From the NCBI GenBank assembly GCA_050249955.1, contig JBFWPN010000007.1, positions 248,001 to 312,000 of the forward strand: a stretch of 64,000 bases of DNA. The letters run 5' to 3'. The stretch comes from CAVVIG01 sp050249955. Lineage in GTDB: Bacteria; Acidobacteriota; Vicinamibacteria; Vicinamibacterales; CAVVIG01. This document shows positions 41,373 through 49,662 of the stretch, piece after piece. Position 1 is the first letter of the stretch. Each line of letters opens with the position of its first letter. Both the position numbers and the translations under genes were made by a program. A model generated the notes under the pieces. The model worked only from the letters and a program-made list of their open reading frames with translations, made no database searches and was not told the DNA's origin.

Positions 41373-41614
41373 CGCTTGAACACGGCCTTTGCCAGTTCGT
41401 AGAAGCCCACCACCAACCCGAGCACCAGCCCGACCAGCAGACCCCAGTGCGAGTGTCCCCGCCACTGGTCCACGGCGTATCCGATGCCACCCATCAGGAT
41501 GATGGCGCCGATGAGCGTGTAACTGCCCATCGCCGCAGGCCCCGACTTCCGAACGGTCTCCTGGAACGCTTCCAGCGACTGTTCGAGCGGTGTACTGCGG
41601 TCTTCATCGGGCAT
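41369..41614 (-). CDS. atpZ: AtpZ/AtpQ-like small membrane protein
   Basis: 81 residues. A charged N-terminus is followed by two helices; GAIILMGGIGYAVDQWRGHSHWGLLVGLVLGLVVGFYELAKAV (core GIGYAVDQ, GLVVGFYEL) is the pattern of the AtpZ family. These proteins accompany AtpI at the head of F0 operons and may move Mg2+ or Ca2+. It is the first gene of the operon. Confidence 0.8.
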   Translation of the reverse strand: MPDEDRSTPLEQSLEAFQETVRKSGPAAMGSYTLIGAIILMGGIGYAVDQWRGHSHWGLLVGLVLGLVVGFYELAKAVFKR

Positions 41615-41974
41615 GCTGCAAACACGCCATTATGTCGTACGCGCAGACAGGGGAGTATACCGTAACTTGTGAAAAAGTTCACCAAGTCACGCGCGCACCC
41701 CATAAAAATGGCATATCAGCCGTCGTCCCACCCCAATCCCCCCGGCCTCGGCGGCTCCAGGCCACCCCGGATCGGTCCAGCCTCGCGGCCGTTCACGACC
41801 CGCCCACCCGACACACCCTGAGTGGCCTGCGCACGCCATGCGGGCGCCGGTCCCCCCTGCCGCCAGACCGGCCTGACCCCATCCGAGACTGGCACCCGCA
41901 ACTGTCAGAATTGAAAGCACTTCGCGAGTGCGAGCGCGATTGACGACCGCATCACGCCCCCCTATACTGGCCGC
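41615..41974. other. Divergent promoter region between atpZ and the VWA-heme operon
   Basis: On the minus strand TATACT (complement of 41654-41659) is a likely -10 for atpZ. Next to it lies an imperfect palindrome, CTTGTGAA-aaag-TTCACCAAG (about 41667-41686), which could be an operator. On the plus strand the promoter of the VWA gene lies at 41940-41968. The 250 bp between show no gene. Confidence 0.45.
41940..41968 (+). promoter_or_regulatory. Consensus-like promoter for a leaderless VWA-heme operon mRNA
   Basis: TTGACG (41940-41945) and TATACT (41963-41968) are each one base from consensus and are 17 bp apart. The start of transcription would fall at about 41975, the A of the ATG. This is the best-defined promoter in the window. 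Confidence 0.75.
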
Positions 41975-42871
41975 ATGACTGCTCGACGTGTCTCGGCGGC
42001 CACCGTGCTGCTCGCAGGCCTCGCCGCCCTCCCGGTGATCCTGCAGGCGCAGGCGCAGCAGCGCATCGTCTTCGCGAGTGCACTCGATCAGAAAGGTGCG
42101 CCCGTGCCGGGCCTCGGCCCCGAAGACTTCGTCATCCGCGAAGACAAGGTCACGCGCGAAGTACTGAACGTGGTCCCGGCCAGGGAGCCCATGCAGGTCG
42201 CCCTGCTGATCGACAACAGCCAGGCGGCCGACCCGTATGTGCGCGATCTGCGAGAGGCCACGGCCGGATTCATCCGCACCATTGGCGAAGACCCGACCGG
42301 CGCCAGGCACGAAGTGGCCGTCATCACGGTGGGCGAGCGGCCCACGATCAACACCGACTACACGACTGACATCGAACGGGCCATCAAGGGGGCGCAGCGC
42401 ATCTTTGCCATGCCCGGCACCGGCGCCTACCTGCTCGACGGCATCATCGAGACCAGCCGCGGCATCCGCAAGCGCGAGTCGCCCCGGCCGGTGATCGTTG
42501 CCGTCATCACGGCCGGCGTCGACCTCAGCGACCGCGTATACCAGAGCGTGCTCGAGCCCCTGCGCGAGTCGGGCGCCGCCCTGCATGTGGTGGTCGTCGG
42601 ACGCCCTGTCACGGCGGACAACGACCGCATGATGGTGCTGGACCTCGGCACGCGGGACACCGGCGGACGGTACGACACGGTCCTCACCGGCACCGCCCTT
42701 ACGCCCCGGCTGAAGGAACTCGCCACGGAACTCACGCACCAGTACAAGGTGACTTACGCCCGACCGCAGACACTGATCCCGCCCGAGCGCGTCACGGTGT
42801 CTGCCGCACGGCCGGGCATCCAGATCAGGGGCATCGCCCAGCTCGCGCAGAACGAAGGCGGTCGCCGTTGA
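41975..42871 (+). CDS. Secreted VWFA-related protein with altered MIDAS
   Basis: 298 residues. Signal peptide ends near LQAQAQQ. The lead-in ASALDQKGAPVPGLGPEDFVIRED and the first VWA strand VALLIDNSQAADPY are clear. The metal motif DxSxS reads DNSQA, so the last serine is alanine and metal binding is doubtful. The C-terminal HQYKVTYARPQ matches the QYxVGY region of its neighbour. Its stop overlaps the next start as TTGA, so the two VWA proteins are made together. Confidence 0.75.
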   Translation: MTARRVSAATVLLAGLAALPVILQAQAQQRIVFASALDQKGAPVPGLGPEDFVIREDKVTREVLNVVPAREPMQVALLIDNSQAADPYVRDLREATAGFIRTIGEDPTGARHEVAVITVGERPTINTDYTTDIERAIKGAQRIFAMPGTGAYLLDGIIETSRGIRKRESPRPVIVAVITAGVDLSDRVYQSVLEPLRESGAALHVVVVGRPVTADNDRMMVLDLGTRDTGGRYDTVLTGTALTPRLKELATELTHQYKVTYARPQTLIPPERVTVSAARPGIQIRGIAQLAQNEGGRR

Positions 42872-43872
42872 GGCGCGCACGCTCGGCCCGCCTCCCGCTG
42901 GCGGCGCTCGCCCTGGCCTTGGCCGTACCATTGGCGCACACCAGCGCGCAGCAGGCGCCAGCCAGCCCCCCGGCAGCAGCCCCCCCACAGGCGCCGCCAC
43001 CACAGGGAGCAACCGCCCAGCCGTCGTTCCGCGCTGGGGTCGACATCGTCTCGCTGAATGTCACGGTGCAGGAAGGCGGCGGGCAGAAGTACGTCACCGA
43101 CCTCACCCAGGACGACTTCCAGGTGTTCGAGGACGGTGTGAAGCAGGACGTCACCGTCTTCAACCGCACCAACCTGCCCATCGCCCTGGCCCTGCTGGTC
43201 GATACGAGCGCCAGCATGGAGTCGCGGCTCTCGATTGCCCAGGAGGCGGCCGTCGGCTTCGCCAGGCGGCTGCGGCCACAGGACCTGGCGGAGGTCGTGG
43301 ACTTCGACAGTCGCGTGGTCGTGCTGCAGGCGTTCACCAACCAGCTGCCCGAGCTCGAGACGGCCATCCGACGCACCGCAGCCGGCGGCTCCACGTCGAT
43401 GTACAACGCGATCTACATCGCGTTGAAGGACCTGAAGAAGGTGGTCGCCACCAACACCGACGAAATCCGGCGGCAGGCCATCGTCGTCCTCTCTGACGGC
43501 GAGGACACCTCCAGCCTGCTGCCCTTCGAGGAGGTGCTCGACCTGGCGAAGCGCTCCGAAACCGCCATCTACGCCATCGGGCTCCGGTCGGCCGAAGGCA
43601 GCAGTTCCGGCGGCAAGGGCTTCAGGGAGGCGGAGTTCGTCCTCCGCCAGCTGTCCCAGGAGACTGGCGGCCGCGCCTTCTTCCCGAACCAGGTGACCGA
43701 CCTCAACGCCATCTACGGCCAGATAGCCGACGAACTGTCGAGCCAGTACACGGTGGGCTACACGTCGAAGAACCCCAAGCGCGATGGCGCCTGGCGCCGC
43801 GTGGTGGTTCGCGTATCCCGCGCGGGCGCGACGGCGCGCACGAAGCTCGGCTACTTCGCCCCGACACGTTAG
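42868..43872 (+). CDS. Secreted VWFA-related protein with intact MIDAS
   Basis: 334 residues from a TTG that overlaps the upstream stop. Signal peptide (LAALALALAVPLAHTSAQ), then a Pro/Ala-rich linker of about 25 residues. The VWA domain begins with DIVSLNVTVQEGG and TQDDFQVFEDG; the metal site is LLVDTSASMESR near residue 112, with LSDGEDTSSL near 210. The end, QYTVGYTSKNPKRDG followed by a short beta region, is the acidobacterial VWFA-related signature. The ccsA gene starts two bases after its stop. Confidence 0.85.
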   Translation: MRRARSARLPLAALALALAVPLAHTSAQQAPASPPAAAPPQAPPPQGATAQPSFRAGVDIVSLNVTVQEGGGQKYVTDLTQDDFQVFEDGVKQDVTVFNRTNLPIALALLVDTSASMESRLSIAQEAAVGFARRLRPQDLAEVVDFDSRVVVLQAFTNQLPELETAIRRTAAGGSTSMYNAIYIALKDLKKVVATNTDEIRRQAIVVLSDGEDTSSLLPFEEVLDLAKRSETAIYAIGLRSAEGSSSGGKGFREAEFVLRQLSQETGGRAFFPNQVTDLNAIYGQIADELSSQYTVGYTSKNPKRDGAWRRVVVRVSRAGATARTKLGYFAPTR

Positions 43873-43874
43873 CC

Positions 43875-44690
43875 ATGAACTGGATTCCGCTCCTGCTCTA
43901 TGCCGCCGCACTCGCGGCGTACACGCTGCACTTCGCCAGACGCGAGCCCACCGTGGGTCGCGCCGCGACGACCCTGCTCGTCGGCGGAGCACTCGCCCAC
44001 ACCTTCGTCGTCGGCATGCAGACGATGGAGGTGGCGCATGTGCCGGTGACGAGTGCCTCGTCTGCCGTCTCCACCTTCGTGCTTCTCCTGGTGCTGGCCT
44101 ATCTGTTCACGGAGATGACGACGGAAGAGCGGGCGCTGGGCGCCTTCATCCTGCCGCTCGTCGTCGTCCTGCAGTCCATCCCGGCGCTGTATCCGATGGC
44201 GGAGGAACGTGCGGAGATTCTGCGGGGGCCGCTGTTCGGCATCCACGTCTCGTCGCTCCTGTGCGCGTACGCCAGCTTCGCCCTGGCGTGCGTGATCGGC
44301 ATCCTCTACGTGCTGCAGTTCAAGGAGCTGAAGGCGAAGCACTTCGGGTTCCTCTACGCGCGGCTGCCCGCGCTCGACGTGCTGGACACCATGAACCAGC
44401 GCGCCATCACCGTGGGCTGGATCTGCCTCACGATCGGGCTGGTCGCCGGGTTCATCTGGGCCGGCCAGGTGCAGGGCAGCGATCCGCGGCTGCAGGCGAT
44501 GTCCATCCAGGATCCGAAGATCTTCGTCGCGCTGATCTGCTGGGTGGTCTACTCCTTCGAGATGTTCGCCGCGCGGCGCATCGGCTGGGGCGGCCGCCGG
44601 GCCGCCTACCTCTCGGCTGTCGGATTCGCGATCGTGCTGCTGAACTTCCTGCCGATCAGCTATTTCCTCTCGAACAGCCACAACTTCTGA
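43875..44690 (+). CDS. CcsA/HemX-type cytochrome c assembly membrane protein
   Basis: 271 residues with eight membrane helices. Conserved histidines occur in GGALAHTFVVG near residue 42 and GIHVSSLLCAYASFALA near residue 122, and NQRAITVGWICLTIGLVAG near 175. The family handles heme in cytochrome c biogenesis. The version beside hemA is called HemX and in Bacillus affects HemA level. Here too it directly precedes hemA. It could deliver heme, regulate HemA, or both. Confidence 0.8.
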   Translation: MNWIPLLLYAAALAAYTLHFARREPTVGRAATTLLVGGALAHTFVVGMQTMEVAHVPVTSASSAVSTFVLLLVLAYLFTEMTTEERALGAFILPLVVVLQSIPALYPMAEERAEILRGPLFGIHVSSLLCAYASFALACVIGILYVLQFKELKAKHFGFLYARLPALDVLDTMNQRAITVGWICLTIGLVAGFIWAGQVQGSDPRLQAMSIQDPKIFVALICWVVYSFEMFAARRIGWGGRRAAYLSAVGFAIVLLNFLPISYFLSNSHNF

Positions 44691-44698
44691 GCGACGCC

Positions 44699-46048
44699 GT
44701 GCACCTCCTCCTGGTCGGAATCAGTCACCGCACCGCGCCGGTCGAACTCCGGGAACGGATCGACTTCCAGGCGCGCGGGCTGGAGAACGCCCTCGAGGCG
44801 CTCGCCCGGCACGGCGGCACGACCGAGGCAGTCATCGTCTCCACCTGCAACCGTGCCGAGCTCTACGCCGCCTGCGACGATGTGGCGGCGGGCCGTGCGG
44901 CGGTTGCGGACTTCATCAGTCAGTACCACGGCATCGACCGCGCGGCGGTCCTGCCCCACGTCTACGATGTCACCGACCTCGAGGCGGCGCGGCATCTCTT
45001 CCGGGTCGCGGCCGGCCTCGACTCGCTCGTTGTCGGTGAACCGCAGATCCTCGGGCAGGTGAAGGATGCGCACACGGCAGCGGCGGCGGCGCGCACATCG
45101 GGCACGTTCCTGAACCGGCTGTTCCACTCCTCGTTCGCCGTCGGCAAGCGTGTCCGCACCGAAACCGGGCTCGGCTCGGGTGCCGTGTCGGTGAGCTTCG
45201 CCGCGGTGTCGCTGTCGCGGAAGATCTTCGGTGACCTCAAGGGGCGGAACGTCCTGGTGATCGGCGCGGGCGAGATGGGCAAGCTCACGGCGCTGCACAT
45301 GAAGTCGCAGGGCGTGCACCAGGTGACGATCGTCAGCCGCACCATCGCCCACGCCGCGCGGACAGCCGAGGCGATCGGCGGGGCGTCCGCAGCCCCATGG
45401 GACGAGCTCGACACGCTCCTCGAATCGGCCGACATCGTCATCACCGCCACGGGCGCCGCGACGGCGATCCTGACCCGGGCGCACCTGGAGGCCGTGATGC
45501 GGCCCCGCAGGAACCGGCCGCTGTTCATCATCGACATCGCCATGCCTCGCGACGTCGAGCCGGCGGCGGGCGAGATCGAGCAGGTGTTCCTGTACAACAT
45601 CGACGACCTCCAGGCGACCGTGCGCGAGAACCTCGCTCGCCGCGCAAGCGAAGTGACGCGGGCGGAGGGGATCGTCGAGGAGGAGGTCGAGAGGTTCGGA
45701 CAGTGGCTCCGGGCGCGCGGCGCCGTGCCAACCGTGGTGGCGCTGCGCCAGCGGTTCGAGGCCATCCGCCGGTCCGAACTGGAGCGGCTGGCGTCGTCCC
45801 TTCCCCCCGATGCCCGGGGGCGCGTGGACGACATCACGCGGCTCATCGTCGAGAAGCTCCTGCTCACGCCGACCGAGCAGCTCAAGTCGGTGAGCGATCC
45901 CGAAACGGTCGGCACGTACTCCGAGGCGCTGACGCGCCTGTTCGGGCTCGAGTCACGGGCGGGAGATGCGGGCTCCCAGGGCCAGGATGACCGGCGCGAC
46001 CGGCGCGACCGCAGGGTCGAGCCGTTCGTCCGTCCAGGCAAACGCTGA
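44699..46048 (+). CDS. hemA: Glutamyl-tRNA reductase
   Basis: 449 residues; GTG start eight bases after the ccsA stop. First committed step of the C5 tetrapyrrole route, reducing glutamyl-tRNA to glutamate-1-semialdehyde with NADPH. The catalytic cysteine is Cys50 in STCNRAELYA, and GLDSLVVGEPQILGQVK near residue 104 and the NADPH loop VIGAGEMGKL near 187 are conserved. The C-terminal dimerisation helix is followed by an Arg/Asp-rich tail (DDRRDRRDRRVEP), unusual and probably disordered. Confidence 0.95.
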   Translation: MHLLLVGISHRTAPVELRERIDFQARGLENALEALARHGGTTEAVIVSTCNRAELYAACDDVAAGRAAVADFISQYHGIDRAAVLPHVYDVTDLEAARHLFRVAAGLDSLVVGEPQILGQVKDAHTAAAAARTSGTFLNRLFHSSFAVGKRVRTETGLGSGAVSVSFAAVSLSRKIFGDLKGRNVLVIGAGEMGKLTALHMKSQGVHQVTIVSRTIAHAARTAEAIGGASAAPWDELDTLLESADIVITATGAATAILTRAHLEAVMRPRRNRPLFIIDIAMPRDVEPAAGEIEQVFLYNIDDLQATVRENLARRASEVTRAEGIVEEEVERFGQWLRARGAVPTVVALRQRFEAIRRSELERLASSLPPDARGRVDDITRLIVEKLLLTPTEQLKSVSDPETVGTYSEALTRLFGLESRAGDAGSQGQDDRRDRRDRRVEPFVRPGKR

Positions 46049-46070
46049 CCTACCACGGCACATCTCACGC

Positions 46071-47054
46071 ATGACGTCTGCTCCCCTCAGGCTCGGCACA
46101 CGCGGCAGCCAGCTCGCCCTCTACCAGGCCAACACGGTCGCCCGGCTCATCACGGAGGCCGGCGGCCCCCCCTGCGAGCTGGTCATCATCAAGACCTCAG
46201 GCGATCACCTCCAGGAGCGACCGCTCTCGGAGGTCGGTGGCAAGCGGCTGTTCGTCAAGGAAATCGAGGACGCCCTGCTCCAGGGGTCGATAGACCTGGC
46301 CGTGCACAGCAGCAAGGACATGCCGGCGCTGCTCCCGGAGGGGCTCGAGATCGCCGGTGTGCTGACGCGCGAGGACCCGCGGGATGCGGTCGTGCTGCCG
46401 ACGTCGACGCACGGAGGGCCACACACCATCGAGGAACTGGTGGCGGCCCTGGGTCAGTCCCCGTCGATCGGCACGGCCAGCGTCAGGCGTGTCGCGATGC
46501 TGACCCGCCTGCTCCCCGGCGCGAGGTTCGCACCGATGCGGGGCAACCTGGACACCCGGCTGCGCAAGCTCGACGAAGGGGCGCACGCCGCCATCGTCCT
46601 CGCGGCGGCGGGGCTCAGGCGGCTCGGGTTCGCCTCGCGGATCTCCTTCACCCTCCCGCTCAGCGCGTGCGTGCCGTCGCCGGGACAGGGCATCATCGCC
46701 ATCGAGGTCAGGAGCGGCGACGAGCGGGCCGCCGAGGCCGTGCGGTCCATCACCGACGCCGTGGCCCAGCAGGCACTCGACGTGGAACGCGCGGTGGTCG
46801 ATGCGCTGGGTGGAGGCTGCCAGACACCCATCGGTGCGCTCGCCACGCCGGTGCGCGACGACCAGTTCGAACTGGTCGCCGCGGTGGTCTCGCTGGATGG
46901 AAGCCGCATGCTCCGGACGGTCGTGCACGGTGCACGGGGTGAGGCGCGTGCACTCGGCGAGCGGGGCGCGGCCGACCTGCTGGCCCAGGGGGCCGCGGAG
47001 ATCCTCGAGGAAGCCCGCCGCGTGCAGGCACAGAACGAACGCAACTCGCCGTAG
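46071..47054 (+). CDS. hemC: Hydroxymethylbilane synthase (porphobilinogen deaminase)
   Basis: 327 residues. It links four porphobilinogens into hydroxymethylbilane. LRLGTRGSQLALYQA near residue 6, AVHSSKDMPA near 78, and GTASVRR near 135 are conserved. The dipyrromethane cofactor cysteine is in GGGCQTPIGA (Cys250). The ATG at 46071 sits 22 bases after hemA. Confidence 0.95.
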   Translation: MTSAPLRLGTRGSQLALYQANTVARLITEAGGPPCELVIIKTSGDHLQERPLSEVGGKRLFVKEIEDALLQGSIDLAVHSSKDMPALLPEGLEIAGVLTREDPRDAVVLPTSTHGGPHTIEELVAALGQSPSIGTASVRRVAMLTRLLPGARFAPMRGNLDTRLRKLDEGAHAAIVLAAAGLRRLGFASRISFTLPLSACVPSPGQGIIAIEVRSGDERAAEAVRSITDAVAQQALDVERAVVDALGGGCQTPIGALATPVRDDQFELVAAVVSLDGSRMLRTVVHGARGEARALGERGAADLLAQGAAEILEEARRVQAQNERNSP

Positions 47055-47066
47055 AATCGCTGCATC

Positions 47067-48614
47067 GTGTCTGAACCCATCGTCTACCTGATTGGTGCCG
47101 GTCCCGGGAACCCGGAGCTCATCACCGTTCGCGGACTCCAGTGCCTGTCCGAGGCCGATGTCGTGCTCTACGACCACCTCGTGCACCCCCGCCTGCTGCG
47201 CGCCGCCAGGCCTGGCGCGGAGAAGATCGACGTTGGCATGCCGGCCCCCACGCCGCTCGACCAGGAAGCCATCTGCTACCTCCTCGCCGACAAGGCCGTG
47301 GAAGGCAAGAAGGTGGCGCGCCTGAAGTGGGGTGACCCGTTCATCTTCGACTCCGGCGGCTCCGAGGCACTGTTCCTGCACGAGCGGCGCATCCGCTTCG
47401 AGGTGGTGCCCGGCATCCCGGCCGCGATGGGCGCGTCGAGCTACTCGGGCGTGCCGCTCACCTATCCGGGCGGCGGCGACACGCTGACGTTCGTGCGTGG
47501 CAACGAGGGTGCGGCCGACACGCTGCCGGACGTGGACTGGGCGAGCCTGGCCACGCTCGACGGGACGATCGTCTGCTATGCCGGTCCGGACCAGTTGCCC
47601 GACATGCTGGACGCCTTGCTGAAGGCGGGACGGCCCGAGGACGACACTGCGGCGCTGATCTACGACGGCACGCTGCCGACGCAGCACACCACCCTCGGGA
47701 CGCTCGCGGAGATCGCACACGCGGTCAACACCAGCACCGAGCGGCGGCCGGCCATCCTGGTGATTGGCCGGGTCGCCGCCCTGCGCGAGCACCTGCGGTG
47801 GTTCGACGCCCGGCCGCTCTTTGGCAAGCGCATCCTGGTGACCAGGCCGCGTGAGCAGGCGGCAGAGTTCGTGAGCCTGTTGCAGGCCCTGGGGGCCGAC
47901 CCCATCGAGGCCCCGATGATTCGCATCGTCCCGCCGGCCGACTACGCCCCGCTCGACGCCGCGTGCGCGCGCATCGGCGAGTTCGACTGGGCGGTGTTCA
48001 CCAGCGGCAACGCGGTGGACTCGTTCATGGGACGCCTGTTGGCATCGGACGCGGACGTCCGCGCGCTCGGCCCGGTGCGGTTGTGCGCCATCGGCGCCGG
48101 CACGGCGGAGCGCTTCACGCGCTTCGGCATCAAGGTGGACCTCATCCCGCCGGAGTCGCGGGCCGAGAGCGTCATCCACGCCCTGCTCGAGACCGGCGAC
48201 GTGAAAGGTCAGCGCTTCCTGCTTCCGCGCGCGGACATCGGGCGCGAGGTGATCGGCGAGGAACTCCGCAAGCGGGGCGGGGCGGTCACCGAGGTGATCG
48301 CCTACCGGACGGTCGCGATCGACCCCGAGCGCGAGGGTGAGCCGGACGTGTACCGCATGCTGCTCGATGGACGGATCGACGTGGTCACCTTCACGAGCCC
48401 CTCGTCTGTCCGGAGCTTCGCCGAGCTGTACGGCGCGGACGCAGCGGCCGACCTGCTGAACAAGACGAACGTGGCCTCGATCGGCCCGGTGACCGCCGAG
48501 GCGGCGGCGCAGCTCGGGATCGACTGCAGGATCGTGCCGGCGCAGTACACCATCCAGGCGCTCTGCGCCGCAATCGTGAAGCACTTCGAGGGCTCGGCCG
48601 CGCCGACCGCCTGA
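47067..48614 (+). CDS. hemD: Fusion of uroporphyrinogen-III C-methyltransferase-like and uroporphyrinogen-III synthase domains
   Basis: 515 residues. Residues 1 to about 245 match CobA/SUMT (YLIGAGPGNPELITVRG, VPGIPAAMG), residues about 250-510 match HemD (KRILVTRPREQA, FTSPSSVRSF). HemD closes uroporphyrinogen III; CobA would methylate it toward siroheme or B12. Several CobA residues differ: the GKRxG segment reads GMPAPTPLDQ, and GGDPFVFGRGGEE reads WGDPFIFDSGGSE. The methylase may be weak or altered. The GTG start is 12 bases after hemC; TAGAAT nine bases upstream might be an internal promoter. Confidence 0.88.
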   Translation: MSEPIVYLIGAGPGNPELITVRGLQCLSEADVVLYDHLVHPRLLRAARPGAEKIDVGMPAPTPLDQEAICYLLADKAVEGKKVARLKWGDPFIFDSGGSEALFLHERRIRFEVVPGIPAAMGASSYSGVPLTYPGGGDTLTFVRGNEGAADTLPDVDWASLATLDGTIVCYAGPDQLPDMLDALLKAGRPEDDTAALIYDGTLPTQHTTLGTLAEIAHAVNTSTERRPAILVIGRVAALREHLRWFDARPLFGKRILVTRPREQAAEFVSLLQALGADPIEAPMIRIVPPADYAPLDAACARIGEFDWAVFTSGNAVDSFMGRLLASDADVRALGPVRLCAIGAGTAERFTRFGIKVDLIPPESRAESVIHALLETGDVKGQRFLLPRADIGREVIGEELRKRGGAVTEVIAYRTVAIDPEREGEPDVYRMLLDGRIDVVTFTSPSSVRSFAELYGADAAADLLNKTNVASIGPVTAEAAAQLGIDCRIVPAQYTIQALCAAIVKHFEGSAAPTA

Positions 48615-48641
48615 CGCAACCCACCTCCGCCGGAGGGCATG

Positions 48642-49637
48642 ATGGCCAGTGCGCACACCCATTCCACGTTGACGATGACCCGCCGGCTGCGCCGGCTCCG
48701 CACCTCGGAGGCGATGCGCGCGCTGGTACGCGAAACCCGGCTGTCCCCGGACAACTTCGTCCTGCCGCTGTTCGTTTGCGAGGGCGAAGGCGTGCGGCGC
48801 GAGGTGGGCTCGATGCCGGGGGTGTTCAACCTGTCGGTGGACGAGGCGGTGCGCGAGGCGGCCGCGGCCCGTGCGGACGGCGTGAGGGGGGTGCTGCTTT
48901 TCGGCCTCCCGGACCACAAGGACGACATCGGCTCGTCGGCGTACGACCCGGAGGGGCCGGTCCAGGCCGCCGTCCGCGCCATCAAGCGCGAGGTGCCCGA
49001 CCTGCTGGTCATCACCGACGTGTGCCTCTGCGAGTACACCGATCACGGCCACTGCGGTCTCCTGATCGAAGGCGAGATCGCCAACGATCCAACGGTCGAT
49101 CTGCTCGTGCGGACCGCAATCTCGCATGCCGCCGCCGGCGCGGATGTCGTGGCACCGTCAGACATGATGGACGGCCGGGTTGGTGCAATCCGGCGCGGGC
49201 TCGACGACCGCGGGTTCGACAGCGTCGTCATCATGTCCTACGCCGCCAAATACTGCTCCGCGTTCTACGGACCGTTCCGGGACGCGGCCGGCTCCGCCCC
49301 GAAGTTCGGCGACCGCCGATCCCACCAGATGGATCCGGCCAACGTGCAGGAAGCGCTGCGCGAGGTGGAACAGGACATCGAGGAGGGTGCCGACATCGTG
49401 ATGGTGAAGCCGGCGCTCGCCTACCTGGACGTGATCGCGAAGGTCAGCGACGCATTCGGCTATCCCACCGCGGCCTATCACGTGAGTGGGGAATACGCGA
49501 TGCTGAAGGCCGCAGCCCGTAACGGGTGGATCGACGAGAGCCGCGCCATGATGGAGACGCTCACGGCCATCCGCCGCGCGGGCGCCAGCATCATCATCAC
49601 CTACTACGCGCGCGAGGCCGCGCGCGCCCTCGCCTGA
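48642..49637 (+). CDS. hemB: Porphobilinogen synthase (delta-aminolevulinic acid dehydratase), zinc type
   Basis: 331 residues. It condenses two 5-aminolevulinates. Schiff-base lysines are Lys203 in SYAAKY and Lys256 in VMVKPALAYLD. The cysteine cluster DVCLCEYTDHGHCG (Cys128, Cys130, Cys138) marks a zinc-dependent enzyme. ATGs lie at 48639 and 48642; GGAGG at 48632-48636 is better spaced for the second. Confidence 0.95.
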   Translation: MASAHTHSTLTMTRRLRRLRTSEAMRALVRETRLSPDNFVLPLFVCEGEGVRREVGSMPGVFNLSVDEAVREAAAARADGVRGVLLFGLPDHKDDIGSSAYDPEGPVQAAVRAIKREVPDLLVITDVCLCEYTDHGHCGLLIEGEIANDPTVDLLVRTAISHAAAGADVVAPSDMMDGRVGAIRRGLDDRGFDSVVIMSYAAKYCSAFYGPFRDAAGSAPKFGDRRSHQMDPANVQEALREVEQDIEEGADIVMVKPALAYLDVIAKVSDAFGYPTAAYHVSGEYAMLKAAARNGWIDESRAMMETLTAIRRAGASIIITYYAREAARALA

Positions 49638-49662
49638 TCCAGGCACCAGTCACACATCGTCC

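Noticed and set aside
46197..49127. A 976-codon open frame on the minus strand opposite hemC, the cobA-hemD fusion and hemB
   Set aside because: The plus strand encodes well-known enzymes with complete motifs. The antisense frame is Arg/His/Gly-rich with no recognisable fold and reflects G/C-rich third positions.
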